DNA from: Siphonodentalium dalli
Taxonomy: Eukaryota > Mollusca > Scaphopoda > Gadilida > Siphonodentaliidae
Reading direction: 5' to 3'
NCBI GenBank assembly: GCA_032622095.1
Contig: CP136069.1
Location: forward strand, 158,829,043-158,893,042
DNA length: 64,000 nucleotides
This document shows, in pieces, positions 1 through 11,342 of this stretch (position 1 is its first letter; every line of letters starts with the position of its first letter). The translations under genes were made by a program, and so were the position numbers. The notes beneath the pieces are model-generated. The model did not search any database, was not told the origin of the DNA, and saw nothing but the letters and a program-made list of their open reading frames with translations.

Positions 1-1715
1 ATTAAGTGGGACATGTCTCATCAGATATCTCATATATTGAAAGGGACCAGCGGAATCTTAGTCATATTTATATCTACATTATATCGGTTGTGGGATCAAA
101 TGAGCCTCAAGCAACTGTGTCTATATTTGAATACCGAATGTATTACTAAGCAGTTATTCTAAAGTCGATAGTCGTATTAATAGGAGCGCATGTCCGTCTA
201 CAATATTAGTCCAGTGCATTTATGGTTTTATCCAGGACTAATTGCGACCGAATATTATTTTTGGTGGAATAGCTACATAAATATACTAAAAATCAGCAAA
301 AATCTTTTTAAAAAAAGGAAATTGGTGAATTTCGTGAAAATAATCTTGGAAAATTTGGCTAAATCAGCAAATTTACAGATTTTCACAAAAAATTCAAATT
401 AACTCCTACAACTGTCATGTCTATTTTGTCGACCTCACTTACCCCGATTCCAGAACTGAGAATCATTCCCAAGTATTTGTCGAGATGTGTGCCTTCAAAA
501 CCGGCTCCGAGGCCAACATTACCAATTTTCGACCGATTTCCGCCTCGGACGCCAACTTCCCGCCTCGGCTCGGACGCCGAAATGTCGACTTTCGGAAGGG
601 ACGCTCGGCCGAGTTGGCCCGCCTCGCCGGAAGTTTACCTGATTTCGGAGCTTCAATTTCTCAGAATGAACCAAATGCGGTTTTTTATAGTTAATTATTT
701 TAAAAAAACTAGAGCACTTGTGTTCGGTCCTAATGTTGTTTATTGTGTAAAATAATTTGATATTTCCTATTAAATCTTTTTTTGTATAGCATTTCAGTGG
801 TTATACCAATGAATGCCACTGGATTTCACTCATCATTCGGGAAACTTACTCTAAATTTTAACTCAGAAATGAGGTAGGGGAAAGCATATCAACAAAAACT
901 TCGAAAACATGCATCTTGAATCATAAAGCATTACTACTAGTAAAATTGTTCTTTCATACACAATACCAATTCCTTTGTTTATGTTCACTGACAGCTATAA
1001 TCTTTTTTGTCGTAATTTGGCAGTGAAATATCAAATTGATATTGGTTTTATATTTCATGGTCATAAAATTATAAATAAACTTCCAGTAACGTATTAAGCT
1101 GTTTTATAACACAACAGGAATACACACAAACTGGAAGAAATTAACACTGTGTCTGTGTCTCATATTATACAATATACAATCACCCTACAATTAAAGAGTT
1201 ATTTATATGTAATTATATAAGAACGGCCTTCTCAAAAATATATTATTGCATAACATCCGGAATTATAAATCTTGCATCGATCGCCATTACCTAAAATTGA
1301 ACTGATATGGTGTGACATTTAGCTGCTAATAAATGTATTAAGATATAGGATCAAAAGTTCCTGTTTAATGTGGCTGCTGGTGTGCATATATGAATGTAGG
1401 TACATTTGTAACGAAATGGGACTGGATAGCATGCACCTTTATTACAATGCTAATACATTAACCAAGTACAAAGTTGCGAAAGATAATTATAGAAGGATCT
1501 GAAGATCGTGAATAAGGCATATTACCAAGCCTATAAAGATGTTATACCCAGTTCCATTTCATATTTGAATATTATACGATCTAGGGAATTGTAATCTCAA
1601 TTAAGGAGGAAATTGCATGCGTAACGGTCGGGAACAATATAAGACATACAGAATGGGCTTCATTCAATGCACCCTGAACTGACATTTGCTTCAAGTATCA
1701 AAATGTGTTCTGTTA
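1..1715. other. Gene-free AT-rich stretch
   Basis: No open frame here has a recognisable domain. The predicted short frames at 190-402 and 417-755 look like chance. The only compositional departure is the CpG-rich patch at 485-660, listed separately. Confidence 0.5.
485..660. other. CpG-rich patch in AT-rich flank
   Basis: About 170 bases with many CG dinucleotides (repeated CCTCGG/GGACGCC words and a small hairpin CCGAAA-TGTCGA-TTTCGG) stand out from strongly AT-rich surroundings. It could be a remnant of a GC-rich element or a small CpG island; no promoter motif or gene start could be tied to it. Confidence 0.35.
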
Positions 1716-1769
1716 GGGGTTGTCTCATACCACCCAATCCCAACACCCTTGTGTGGTCTCACATCACAT

Positions 1770-3090
1770 CGATATCAACCAATCACGATGCTGGGCTGTA
1801 ATAAGAAAGGTGTCTGTTCAGAGGAGAAAGGGACGAGAATGGTTCAATTCTAGAAAAGTTATGATTCTCTTTAGAAAATAAGAGATGTTTTAGAATGAAG
1901 TCTTTTATAGGAAAATAACTACTTACCAATAAAAGCGTGGCACTGTAGCCGTTTCATAAACAGACATGCTGACGCAATGCACGTATTATAAAATTATTAA
2001 TAACCAGACATTTTAGGATGTGTTTGTAATATTAAATGGACATGGCTCATTTATCGTATTAATGACTTATTAAAGTATAATGAAACAACACAACATCATA
2101 TAGCAGCTACACTGCGTTCGTACATGAAACCAATGTTAGTAGGTCGAAAGTTGTTTGGTTATCTCAACATCAGCCTGGTCTAATCAAACCACGACACTAC
2201 ACACGAATGTACGAATATCTGGAGTCGTAACATTCAATGTTGGAATCCAGAAAAACTTAGAGAATGCCACGTGGCAAGATCCGGACATATATCTCTTCAG
2301 ATTACATTGAAACTAACCAATCACTTTGCCGGGCTTTAATTAGAAAGGGAAAAAAGGGAGAAAATTATAGAAAAGTTATGATCTTATTTTAAAAGAAATA
2401 AGTGATGTTCTAGAATGTACGCTTTCATAGGACAATGTCAACTACTTACCGATCAACAAAAAGCATCCGCAATGGCATTGTAATCGCTTCATAAACACAC
2501 GGATGCAATGCACGTATTATACAAATTTTATACCACGATCGCCTATCTTACTATATAAATAAAGCCATCTGTTTAAATTTAACATGTAATCAACACCTGT
2601 TGATTAAACGTTCCTACTGTTGATTAAACTTCGCAGAGTGGATTAATCTTTCTCCATACAATTTGAACGGAAAAATGTTTATCCATCGCATTGTAAAGAT
2701 CGTGGCATAAACTTCGCAGAGTGGATTAATCTTTCTCCATACAATTTGAACGGAAAAGTGTTTATCCATCGCATTGTAAAGATCGTGGCATAAACAAAAT
2801 AAGCTCGTGGTGTAAATCGCCAATCCCACTCGTGGATTCAATTTGTTATTCAGAAACACTATGCGTATATTCTATATATTAATAACCAGACATTCTTAGG
2901 ATGTGTTTGTAATATTAAATGGACATGGCTCTATTATTTTATCAATGACTTATTTAAGTATAATGAAACAACACAACAATATACATGTACGAATATCTGG
3001 AGTCGTAACATTCAACGTTGGAATCCAGAAATACCACGTGGCAAGATCTGGATATATCATTTAAGATTTCATTGTTAGTTTGATCAAATA
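1770..3090. repeat. Diverged duplicated segments
   Basis: Blocks around 1780-2060 recur in diverged form at about 2315-2540 (shared words AAAAGTTATGAT, TACTTACC, CAATGCACGTATTATA). A second pair joins 2000-2060 to 2880-2960 (GGATGTGTTTGTAATATTAA shared). A third joins about 2214-2290 to 2992-3060 (TCTGGAGTCGTAACATTCAA shared). The pattern is an old partial tandem duplication with later insertions. No coding sequence is seen. Confidence 0.6.
2628..2793. repeat. Two-copy 83-bp tandem duplication
   Basis: Two adjacent 83-bp units (2628-2710 and 2711-2793) begin ACTTCGCAGAGTGG and end CGTGGCATAA. They differ at about one base, so the duplication is recent. Confidence 0.85.
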
Positions 3091-4434
3091 TCTCTGTGGT
3101 ATGAGACTGTGCAACAGATAACATTGATTTAATCTGAAACACATCAGAAATAATATTCATCTGAAAGAAGCTTTACTGGTGTGTTGGATTTCCACTGTAG
3201 ATTTACCAATTCCCATTTGTGGAAATGTTTTATTATAAAGTTCGAGTTTTGGGTCCAACGTGGCCCAAGCTCTAACAAACCAATGTATACGATTTAACAT
3301 GAAACATAAAATAAAATAACATAAAATCAGTCGAACTTAAAAGAACTTTCATTATTTAATGAAGTGCACCATCATCATGATTGTGATATAAAATTTATAG
3401 TACCGGTAATATGTTCCGACCCCCCTTCGAAGTCGGCCCAGATTTAAAACTTGATGTGGTACCTCAATTCAACACTAAGGTAGTTCTATTCGAATGTAAA
3501 TCGGAGGTCAATGTACACTTTTATGTCCAGATAGACTATGTACATAGTATACATGTATATATAATACAATAGGGTTGTTAATACCTTGTATGATATGGGA
3601 ATTTATATTGAAAACATTACCCCCACACTACCCTATTTGTTTTGCCCACCGTTACCGGAAACGAAGGTATGTTGTTAGGCCTAACTATTACACCTAAGTG
3701 CAAGCTCAGATGGTTATTACGGGTTTAAAACTAGCTTGTTTTCTTGTGTCTCCAAAAGTGTTGAAGAAAAGTCTTGAAGTCCAACTTTTTGTTCCTACTG
3801 CAAGGACAATTGACAATAGTCTTCCGAGTGCATTCGCTTCTATATCTGCTATATCTCATTTGAGAATATGCCCAAGTTTTAATAGAGTTTGTTGTGTGGA
3901 AAAGAAATTCTTCAGAATGGTGATCATACTATCCTATGTGAGAGCTGAATATTTATGGTATCACTGGAATTTTGTCAGCATAAACCGCAAACCCACACAG
4001 ACTGGGTTTGTCCGAAATGTATGCTGGTGGCAGCTAATTTAGAGTTTTTGGCGGCATTATATATGCATGAATCAATCTCTACCAACCTTGTCTATCTTAC
4101 CAGTATTCACCAGTCAAAATACCGAGATTTACAAGATTCTTGTAGATTCATAGAAATGGGCACGTACAATGATTTCGACAGCTAAGACAGACTGATCACA
4201 TAATTCCAGAATCGTGTTCAAATTGGTCCATACATTGTGAGTTACCCAAATAAATGACTGATTTGTGTTGGACTATTTTGCCTACATGTACCATAGTATT
4301 ATATCGCAATGACATGTACATGACACCTTTCATGGAGACTACTGATGCATCACATTAATTGTAAATACAACTGTTTTATACGATACGAGTTGCATGCTTC
4401 GCACATTATCTCAGGTGGTGTTATTAAGATTAAT
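3091..4434. other. No gene seen
   Basis: Only short chance frames (for example 3698-4042) without recognisable domains. No long repeats were noticed. Confidence 0.45.
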
Positions 4435-4799
4435 TTAACCCTTTACCCAACAGAACGGCCCTGTGCCAATGCATTCTCTTATATATGCGAGTCGACCATA
4501 GGTCGCCTCGCATATATAAGAGAATGCATTGGCTTAACACATATTAAAGAAAAAATGGTAAAAAGTGTTAAAAAAAAGTTTTTTTTAGGCCAATGCATTC
4601 TCTTATATATGCGAGGCGACCTATGGTCGACTCGCATATATAAGAGAATGCATTGGCACAGGGCATAACTGTAACTATCACAATGTGCTCAATGAGCCGG
4701 TTCCAATGATACCCATATTTCCATGGTTTTATTGAGACAGACCGAAGATAATTTAGGCTGTTAGGGCGTTTCTGGGCGTTCTGTTGGGTAAAGGGTTAA
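4435..4799. mobile_element. TTAA-flanked MITE (piggyBac-like ends)
   Basis: TTAA duplicated at 4435-4438 and 4796-4799 brackets inverted ends CCCTTTACCCAACAGAACG. TTAA targets with CCC-starting ends are typical of piggyBac-type elements. The interior has no transposase and instead carries a smaller foldback element (4459-4663), so it is a non-autonomous carrier. Confidence 0.7.
4459..4663. mobile_element. Foldback element with hairpin arms
   Basis: Inverted ends CCCTGTGCCAATGC / GCATTGGCACAGGG. Each ~75-bp arm is itself a near-perfect hairpin (4466-4533 and 4590-4657): CCAATGCATTCTCTTATATA pairs with its own complement across a loop containing GTCGACCATAGGTCGCC. The two hairpins are reverse complements of each other, separated by an A/T-rich spacer. 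Related copies occur at 5756-6123, 13097-13170 and, degenerate, at 56659-56732. Confidence 0.75.
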
Positions 4800-5059
4800 C
4801 AGCATACAATATTTTAATTGATGCTGTGACAGGTGAATATCGGTACTGCCACAGTTAAATAAGTTTATGTGTATCATCCTGGATTCTGATAATTAAATGC
4901 GAAATTCGGTGAGTATTCATTGTTCTTTGTGCTTTTCTGAATTTACTTGAATATAGAGTACAATGTAATTATAATAACATAAATATCATGATTACCACAA
5001 CTCTCTTTTACATTCAGTTTATGCAAATGTAGCATGTGCTTATGAACTGGAGACAAATT

Positions 5060-5354
5060 GCAGGGAAGAGATACATCGTCTTTAATCAATAACCCCAACT
5101 ATAACCATAAGAATAAATGTGCATATCTTGAATTATCACAGCAGACACTCAAAAGGAATTGTGCCAATAATTAATAAAATACGTTATAGTTTTATGCCCC
5201 CCCCCCCAAACAAAAGACAAATGCGGCCATCGAAGCTAAACTACGGCCCAAGATATACAACTCTGGTAGAGGTTGCATATAAATAGGCATGTAATGGATG
5301 ATACTTCCAGCTATACTAATAAGATTACTTAAAGACGATGTATCTCTTCCCTGC
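5060..5354. mobile_element. Short inverted-repeat element
   Basis: A 27-bp inverted pair (GCAGGGAAGAGATACATCGT at the left, its complement at the right) bounds about 295 bases of non-coding DNA including a short C run. It fits a MITE; no clear target duplication was identified. Confidence 0.6.
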
Positions 5355-5696
5355 ACTTTCTGTATAGAATAGTATAACATAATAAACCTGTCAATAAGTA
5401 GCTTCTCTCGAAAATCCGCACGTTATCGGCTTATAATAGCATTTGTTATAGGTTCACAGTCAGCGTAGAATAGCCTCTTTTGAATCCATAAATAACCGAA
5501 AATGAGTGTTTTAGTCACATTGTCGATTCATAACAACTTATTGTAAGTTCATTATGGGCGGACAATAACACGAAAAAACAAATTCATGACATTTCACGTG
5601 TACGCTCTTTAAAATATGTTTTCATTATGGAGCGCGCCATAAAACGGAATAACAGATATAAGTCCACCATCGGCTTATTTCAGAATTAAATTTTCC

Positions 5697-6181
5697 AATA
5701 TTCACATATGTGACCCGCCATATCAAATCCAGTCGTAAGTCGGGATTTTGTTTACCCTGTGCCAATGCATTCTCTTATATATGCGATTCGACCATAGGTC
5801 GCCTCGCATATATAAGAGAATGCATTGGCCTAACAATTTTTTACAATTTTAATAATTTTTTCTTGTATTCTTTAACAATTTTATAATTTCACCCAATACA
5901 GAGCCCCAGACAAACATGAGCATGCGACACTCTTCTATATGCTTCTATATATGTGTGGGGCTCCCTGCAGGGTAATGGATGTTTTTTATTTTATGTCCTA
6001 AAAATTGTAAGAAACATTTATTTAAAAAAAAAGATAAAAAATTGTTAGGCCAATGCATTCTCTTAAATATGCGAGGCGACCTATGGTCGACTCGCATATA
6101 TAAGAGAATGCATTGGCACAGGGTAAAAAAAATCCCGACTTACGACTGGATTTGATATGGCGGGTCACATATGTGAATATT
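5697..6181. mobile_element. Long-TIR foldback MITE
   Basis: Inverted repeats of about 135 bp begin AATATTCACATATGTGACCC and run through CCGCCATATCAAATCC and AAGTCGGGATT into the same hairpin module as at 4459-4663 (5758-5829 and 6049-6117). The centre is A/T-rich and non-coding. The outer ends differ from those of the 4435-4799 element although the inner hairpin module is shared. Confidence 0.7.
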
Positions 6182-6214
6182 ATATGTCGATTATAGGACT
6201 TCTTCAAATGGATT

Positions 6215-6412
6215 CTAAAAACATACTTTAATATAATCTGATTCTACATAGCCTCTCTTCCCTTGTCTAATTTTATCTCGACATATTTTACGCAATTTGG
6301 GATCTTTTGGCAAACCGTGGACTTGAAAGTTCTCTTCTTGGGAACGAATGGCAATCTTTTTGTTGTTGTCATTTTTGCAGACATCAATTGCAAAAGTGTC
6401 ATCACCTCCCAT
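6215..6412 (-). CDS. THAP-like zinc-finger exon fragment
   Basis: The translation contains a block like the THAP DNA-binding domain: an N-terminal Cys (AIDVCKND), then LPKDPKLRKICRDKIRQ, matching the family pattern of a conserved Pro, KDP and LRK..W...I. THAP domains occur in host regulators and in P-element and Kolobok transposases. The frame ends at DYIK followed by GTATGT (about 6222-6227), a good splice donor placed just before the usual second Cys pair, so it may be one exon. The first zinc Cys appears to be Phe. The other end abuts the repeat starting at 6411, so the exon may have been cut by that insertion. Family call is moderate to weak. Confidence 0.4.
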   Translation of the reverse strand: MGGDDTFAIDVCKNDNNKKIAIRSQEENFQVHGLPKDPKLRKICRDKIRQGKRGYVESDYIKVCF

Positions 6413-6427
6413 TATTCCCGTCAGTTA

Positions 6428-7261
6428 GTGCCACCGCAGACGCTACGATTAAAATCGTAAGTGGGGAAAATCGTAGGTGGAGAAATCGTAGCTTGCCCGC
6501 AGACGCTACGGTGCTGCGATCTTTGCAGCTACGATTTTCGTGGTATTTACAACATGACCAGTGCGACAGTGGTCATGTGACAGCTACGATCGCGCGCGTT
6601 GCCAAAGTCACGCCACGATTTTCCTGGTAAAATCAAACCACCTAGTACAAACGCTATCGCATGCCAAATGGGGTGGGATGCTGAAAAATCGCAAGCCAAT
6701 TTGCGCGCGATTTAGTTTGCCGTGTCCCGCGTGACTCAGCATCGCATGCGAATATGTTTCGATTGTAAAATTCAAAGAAATGTAACTCTAACATACCCGT
6801 TATTTAGTAAAAAATCATACCAAAAGAATGACACCACAAAGAGACACGTTTCAAAAACACTATAGGAAAAATCACTTTTAGGGTGGGTGGGCTTGGGGGA
6901 GGCGGACGGCACTGTCTAAGACCTGTTGGGAGCCTGATGCCGCGGGGGCCTGATGGCTCATAAAAACAACTCTATATATAAGCGCCCGCGGCTACCACTT
7001 TATAGCATCAAGGGTAGACTGAGCAAATCGAGACGGGATGCTGGTCCCGCCAAACTCTCCAGACGGCATCGACATATCAAAACGCATGCGATTCTCGCCT
7101 ATCGTATCCGTATTTGGACGAGATTGTAAGACCATAGCCTGAATCAAACAGTGCTTGATTGCTACGATTTGGCTACGATATTGTCGTGGGCATGCGCATT
7201 GGATGCTTCCTCCTGCGATTTTCCCCTCTTACGATTTTAATCGCAGCGTGTGCGGTGGCAC
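6428..7261. mobile_element. PIF/Harbinger-like MITE, copy 1 (interrupted)
   Basis: Inverted ends beginning GTGCCACCGCA and continuing through GCTACGATTAAAATCGTAAG (about 50 bp with few mismatches) are flanked by 3-bp TTA at 6425-6427 and 7262-7264. A TTA/TAA 3-bp duplication is the PIF/Harbinger habit. There is no transposase. Without the insert at 6639-7141 it is 323 bp, the same as copy 2. Confidence 0.7.
6639..7141. mobile_element. hAT-like insertion with 8-bp duplication
   Basis: 503 bases absent from the otherwise matching copy at 11343-12047. The 8-bp AATCAAAC occurs once in copy 2 but on both sides here (6631-6638 and 7142-7149), a clean target duplication. Ends are CA...TG (CACCTAG, CAGCCTATGG-type complement CAGGCTA), only weakly inverted. 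8-bp duplications with CA/TG ends suggest hAT. A diverged relative of the interior lies at 14010-14140. Confidence 0.7.
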
Positions 7262-7621
7262 TTAGGAGCATTATGAATACATGTTATTTAATATAGGTTA
7301 GTCATCTTGTTAGCTTAGATAGGAAATTGCCAGTGTGTTATAAATGATAGTTAATTCATTCAGCAAGTATCAGGACAGCAAGTGAGCGAATTATTTGAGA
7401 CAACATCAGGTTAGACTAAGTACGGTACAGAAGAAGTCAGACACAGGAACGAGGATTAATCTGAATAAAATTGAAATAGAACACCATTTTCTAATGAGAA
7501 GAAATTGTCAATAAAATGTATATGGGGGTCGACAAAAACAAATCCGTACACAGGGCTGAAAAAATGCCCATGACTTTTGATCATTATGGTGATGATGCAC
7601 TCTTTAAACACCAATTTAAAT

Positions 7622-7671
7622 AATCAGTCTGATCCGGTCACACGTGAATCAGTCTGATCCGGTCACACGTT
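7622..7671. repeat. 25-bp tandem duplication at LINE junction
   Basis: AATCAGTCTGATCCGGTCAC-ACGT is present twice in a row (7622-7646, 7647-7671) exactly where repeat R ends and LINE coding sequence begins. Confidence 0.85.
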
Positions 7672-8655
7672 TGGTTGCTACACACATTCCAGCTTCTGCA
7701 GCAAGCGATTCAGGCACCACGATCGATCATATATTTATACACAAATCAAATCTGCACCGTGTAAACGAAATAAGAGTCATCGACGACTCTGCCACTGATT
7801 ATTCCAACCACCGTCCTATCAAAATGCTCATCGAGCTAGGTAATCACCGCACTCGTCCAAATTCCGAGCGATGCACTGTCAACTGGAAGAAGTTTTTATC
7901 TTCAGAATCTTCAATGGCTGGTTATCAAAATTGTGTCGATGAACTTCTACCCAATAGTCCCATTACGGACTCTGCTAGTCTTGATAAATATTACTCAGGC
8001 ATTATCGAAGCTATTAATTCTGCGTCGTCAATCTTCATTCCAAAAAAAATGTACAAATCGCACGTTAAACCATACTGGAATGAAAAGCTGAAGGAACTTC
8101 ATAATCAAATGCGCAACTTCAAACGTATATGGAACGTTGAAGGTCGCCCAAGAGGTCAGGATCACCTTTCGTATGCCCAATATAAAGCAGCGAAGTGTGC
8201 GTTCCGCAAGGAACTACGACATAGCAACTTGAAATTCTTGTCAAGCCAAAACGACCTAGTTGACAATGCTGCGGAAATCAACCAAGAGCACTTTTTTCGG
8301 TTATTTAACCAAAACAAATCTAGAACTAGGGCAACTAATAATAACTTCTTCGAGGTTGACAATGCTATGCTCCGTAATCCAGAAGAAATCACAACTGCGT
8401 GGGCTGAGTATTATGAACGATTATATTGCCAACTTGAGTCGGACGCATTCGATCATCATCATTACGATTATGTCAATAATTCAGTTGAAGACATTGCATC
8501 TAACATAAACACACATGGTGTCTCTACCCCACTTGATAAACATATGTTATATCCTATTTCTATTCAGGAGCTAAAGGAAATTCTCAAGTCAATGAATATG
8601 GGGAAAGCTCCTGGTCCGGACATTGATATGTTACGAGCACATTGTGTATGGAGGC
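7647..8655 (+). pseudogene. LINE ORF2, 5' part: endonuclease end and RT start
   Basis: The first ~60 codons are the C-terminal end of an APE-type endonuclease: TTIDHIFI and then DYSNHRPI, matching the family's final S/N-D/N-H catalytic block. A ~250-residue linker follows (Lys/Asn-rich, with KAAKCAFRKELRHSN), then KSMNMGKAPGPD, the usual start of the non-LTR reverse-transcriptase domain. Most of the endonuclease is missing, so the copy is 5'-truncated. The frame is lost near 8640 (…MLRAHCV then off-frame) and coding continues one frame over as the next entry. The first residues come from the 25-bp duplication, so no natural start exists here. Confidence 0.8.
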
Positions 8656-10587
8656 GAGTCGTTACATGAACGGTTAGCGTACGTCTTGAACAAAATGCTA
8701 GATCTACAACATATACCCGCTATGGCAAAATCTGGCCTGATGGTTTCCCTGTATAAGGGGGGTGATAAGCCAAAAACTAAATTCGACAGCTACAGGGCAA
8801 TAACTCTTCTACCAGTTCTGTATAAGACACTAGAAAAAATAATGTTGTCTCGCATGGAACGCAATACGCCAAATCTAATTAAAGTTCACCCCCTTCAAAA
8901 CGGTTTTCAGAAAAATGTCAGTTGTCTTATGTCGTCATATGTATTGCATGAAAGCATGAATTTCACAAAAGAACAACAGTCTAAACTATTCGCCTGCTTC
9001 TTGGATGTACATAAGGCATTCGACACAGTATGGATCAACGGCTTATTGTTGAAACTACACCATCGTGGGTTCCAAGGCAAAATATGGCTCCTCCTAAGAG
9101 AGTTTTTGAGTAATATATCATGTGTAGTCAAACATACAGACATTCTGTCTAAGTCAATTGCGATAAAACAAGGCGCACGGCAAGGAGTTATTTTATCCCC
9201 TCTGTTCTATATGTTGTACATAGATGATCTGTTGTATGAACTTGAAGCTTCAAACTTTGGTTTTCGACTTTTATCCTCCAACTGCTCGTCTCCAACACAA
9301 GCTGATGATATGACATTGTTGTCCCTCTCAAGTTACGGCTTACAACGTTTATGCGATATATGCACATCATATAGTCAAAAGTGGCGGTTCATGTATAATC
9401 CAAACAAATGTAAAGTCATCGTTTTTAACGAAACTTCTCGCCAGAGTTGCAACACAAGTAGACGATGGACTGTCGCTGGTAGTACTTTGACCGAAACAGA
9501 CGAAATCACTCATTTGGGCATACAAGTAAATAAGTACAACTTTGTCAAAGAATTTGTTGAAGTCATTGTAGACAAAATCAGGTCAACTTTTTTCCTCTTA
9601 AGTAATGCTGGTCTTTATGCCGGAGGGATCACTCCGTCGAGTTGCGCAACTATATACAAAACGATGGTGCTGCCAAAAGGATTATATGGATCAGAATTTC
9701 TGTGTGGCATGTCTGTGTCAGATACTACTTCGCTCGAGAAAATCCACCGATTTTGCTTGAAACGCATTCAAGGACTGCCTGTAAGGACGAGAACCGATAT
9801 TGTCCTAGGTCTCATGGGCCTAGGCCCTATTTCCTCTTTTGTAGATGCACGAAAACTCAGTTTGTTTGGTAGCCTTTGTCGCATATCGCCTTCCAAAGTA
9901 TGCAAGGAAATTTTTGTATCAAGACTTCACATGCATCTTTCTCGTAAATATAATAATCCTCAGTCATACTTTGCTGACATTGAACGAATTCTTATTTCTC
10001 ACAACTTGAACCAATATCTTGAGCAACTCGCAGTAGTCGGTACGTGTCCAATCCGCCCGGAGTGGACCCGACTAGTCAAAACGGAAGTCAACAGTAAGCG
10101 CGATATCGACTGGACGCAAAATGTTCAAAACGACCCAACACTAACATGCTTCTATCAAATCCAAAGTCACTTACAGATGTCTCTCCTTTGGCGTTGTTGT
10201 CGGCAATATCCAGAGCGGAAGAGATACTTTTTCACCGTTGCCCAACTTATAGCGACTACTGCTACCAAACACGAGGGTACTTGTGCGTTATGTCACTTGG
10301 TTTATGACGACGTGGTAACACACGTTATGATTTATTGCACTCATCATATAGTGTGCTCTCGTCGTAATGACATGTGGTACCAAATGATTGACACATTTGG
10401 ATTACTGTTCTATCTTTGGGTGGATGAGCTTGACGATGATGAACTTGTAATGCTTCACCTTACAAAACTTCCGTCTGAATTATTTTCTTTCATTGAAGAC
10501 CCTATGTTTTTCGTATCATTTATAGTTCACCACACCCACATATTATGGCTATCACACAAAATGCTGTCAAGTCTTCATTCTGAGTAA
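8623..10587 (+). CDS. Non-LTR retrotransposon reverse transcriptase
   Basis: Long open frame carrying the RT palm: SYRAITLLPVLYKTLEKI, NGFQ, CFLDVHKAFDTVW (motif A, catalytic Asp), GARQGVILSPLFYMLYIDDL (template-grip block), and QADDMTLLS (motif C; ADD in place of the more usual FADD/YADD). A thumb-like region follows (WRFMYNPNKCKVIVFN). The C-terminal part has CALCHLVYDDVVTHVMIYC, a CCHC-like cluster often found at the end of LINE ORF2. It makes cDNA by target-primed reverse transcription in the nucleus. The ORF begins out of frame with the upstream part by one frameshift; otherwise it is intact to a normal stop, so the copy is relatively young. CR1/I/Jockey-type clade not resolved. Confidence 0.9.
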   Translation: MICYEHIVYGGESLHERLAYVLNKMLDLQHIPAMAKSGLMVSLYKGGDKPKTKFDSYRAITLLPVLYKTLEKIMLSRMERNTPNLIKVHPLQNGFQKNVSCLMSSYVLHESMNFTKEQQSKLFACFLDVHKAFDTVWINGLLLKLHHRGFQGKIWLLLREFLSNISCVVKHTDILSKSIAIKQGARQGVILSPLFYMLYIDDLLYELEASNFGFRLLSSNCSSPTQADDMTLLSLSSYGLQRLCDICTSYSQKWRFMYNPNKCKVIVFNETSRQSCNTSRRWTVAGSTLTETDEITHLGIQVNKYNFVKEFVEVIVDKIRSTFFLLSNAGLYAGGITPSSCATIYKTMVLPKGLYGSEFLCGMSVSDTTSLEKIHRFCLKRIQGLPVRTRTDIVLGLMGLGPISSFVDARKLSLFGSLCRISPSKVCKEIFVSRLHMHLSRKYNNPQSYFADIERILISHNLNQYLEQLAVVGTCPIRPEWTRLVKTEVNSKRDIDWTQNVQNDPTLTCFYQIQSHLQMSLLWRCCRQYPERKRYFFTVAQLIATTATKHEGTCALCHLVYDDVVTHVMIYCTHHIVCSRRNDMWYQMIDTFGLLFYLWVDELDDDELVMLHLTKLPSELFSFIEDPMFFVSFIVHHTHILWLSHKMLSSLHSE

Positions 10588-11342
10588 TCTCCAAACGTAT
10601 CAACGAAACTCCACAGTGGTATGTTAGGACCAATTATTAATTGATCACCACAGAAATCAAATTCCAATGTTCGGATCAAAAATGCAAAGGAAATAAGCTT
10701 TCATTCCCAATTAAGTTATATTACCACATCAGACGAAAGGCCAATTACGTTGATACAGGTAATATGGTTTTTTTCGAAATTGTATCTCTGTGTATTGTAG
10801 TCTGTCGGTGTAGTCATCATCACTCGTCCATGCGGATGTGATGTTACCGGTGTGATTGTGTGCGCTTTTGTATTCCTTGCACTTATGCATTGTGGTATAT
10901 CAATTGTATTTGAATAGTAAACGACACAATACTAACATTTGAATAATATTCCAAATTCTAACTGATTGCCGCCAGTAAATTAGCAAATGCGAGTTTAAGC
11001 ATTTATTCTCTGTACCTTTCGGATTTTATCCGCATTATGTAAATATGTTCAGGTTTAAAAGTTATGTTCGCGTGCCTGTGTTTGTCTATCTGCATATACT
11101 ATGTCCGCATGTCGGTATGTCTGATTGCATGTCTGAATTTATATCTGCCTGTGGGTAAGGATTCTCAATATTTGACCCAACATGTATACCATGTCTTGGA
11201 GGCACTTGTGTCATTTGTGTATATATATACTGCTATTTGTTTATTTTCATGTTGGCTAAAATGTTAGCCTACCTTGATACTGTATACATGTATAACATTT
11301 GATAAACTCTTCAGTTATGGAGGTCAATAAAGATATAAATAT
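10588..11342 (+). other. Probable LINE 3' untranslated region
   Basis: 755 bases between the RT stop and repeat R copy 2 with no domain-bearing frame and short AATAAA-like words (CAATAAAG near 11326). It may be the first part of the LINE 3' UTR, with R copy 2 as its last part. Confidence 0.4.

Larger units (their letters stand above)
6411..7626. repeat. Direct repeat R, copy 1
   Basis: Near-identical to 11343-12047 once one internal insertion is removed. Shared sequence runs from ATTATTCCCGTCAG through a MITE to CACCAATTTAAATAATCA. With 11343-12047 it brackets the LINE gene. It may be a LINE 3' tail left by a head-to-tail copy, or an independent repeat. Confidence 0.85.
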
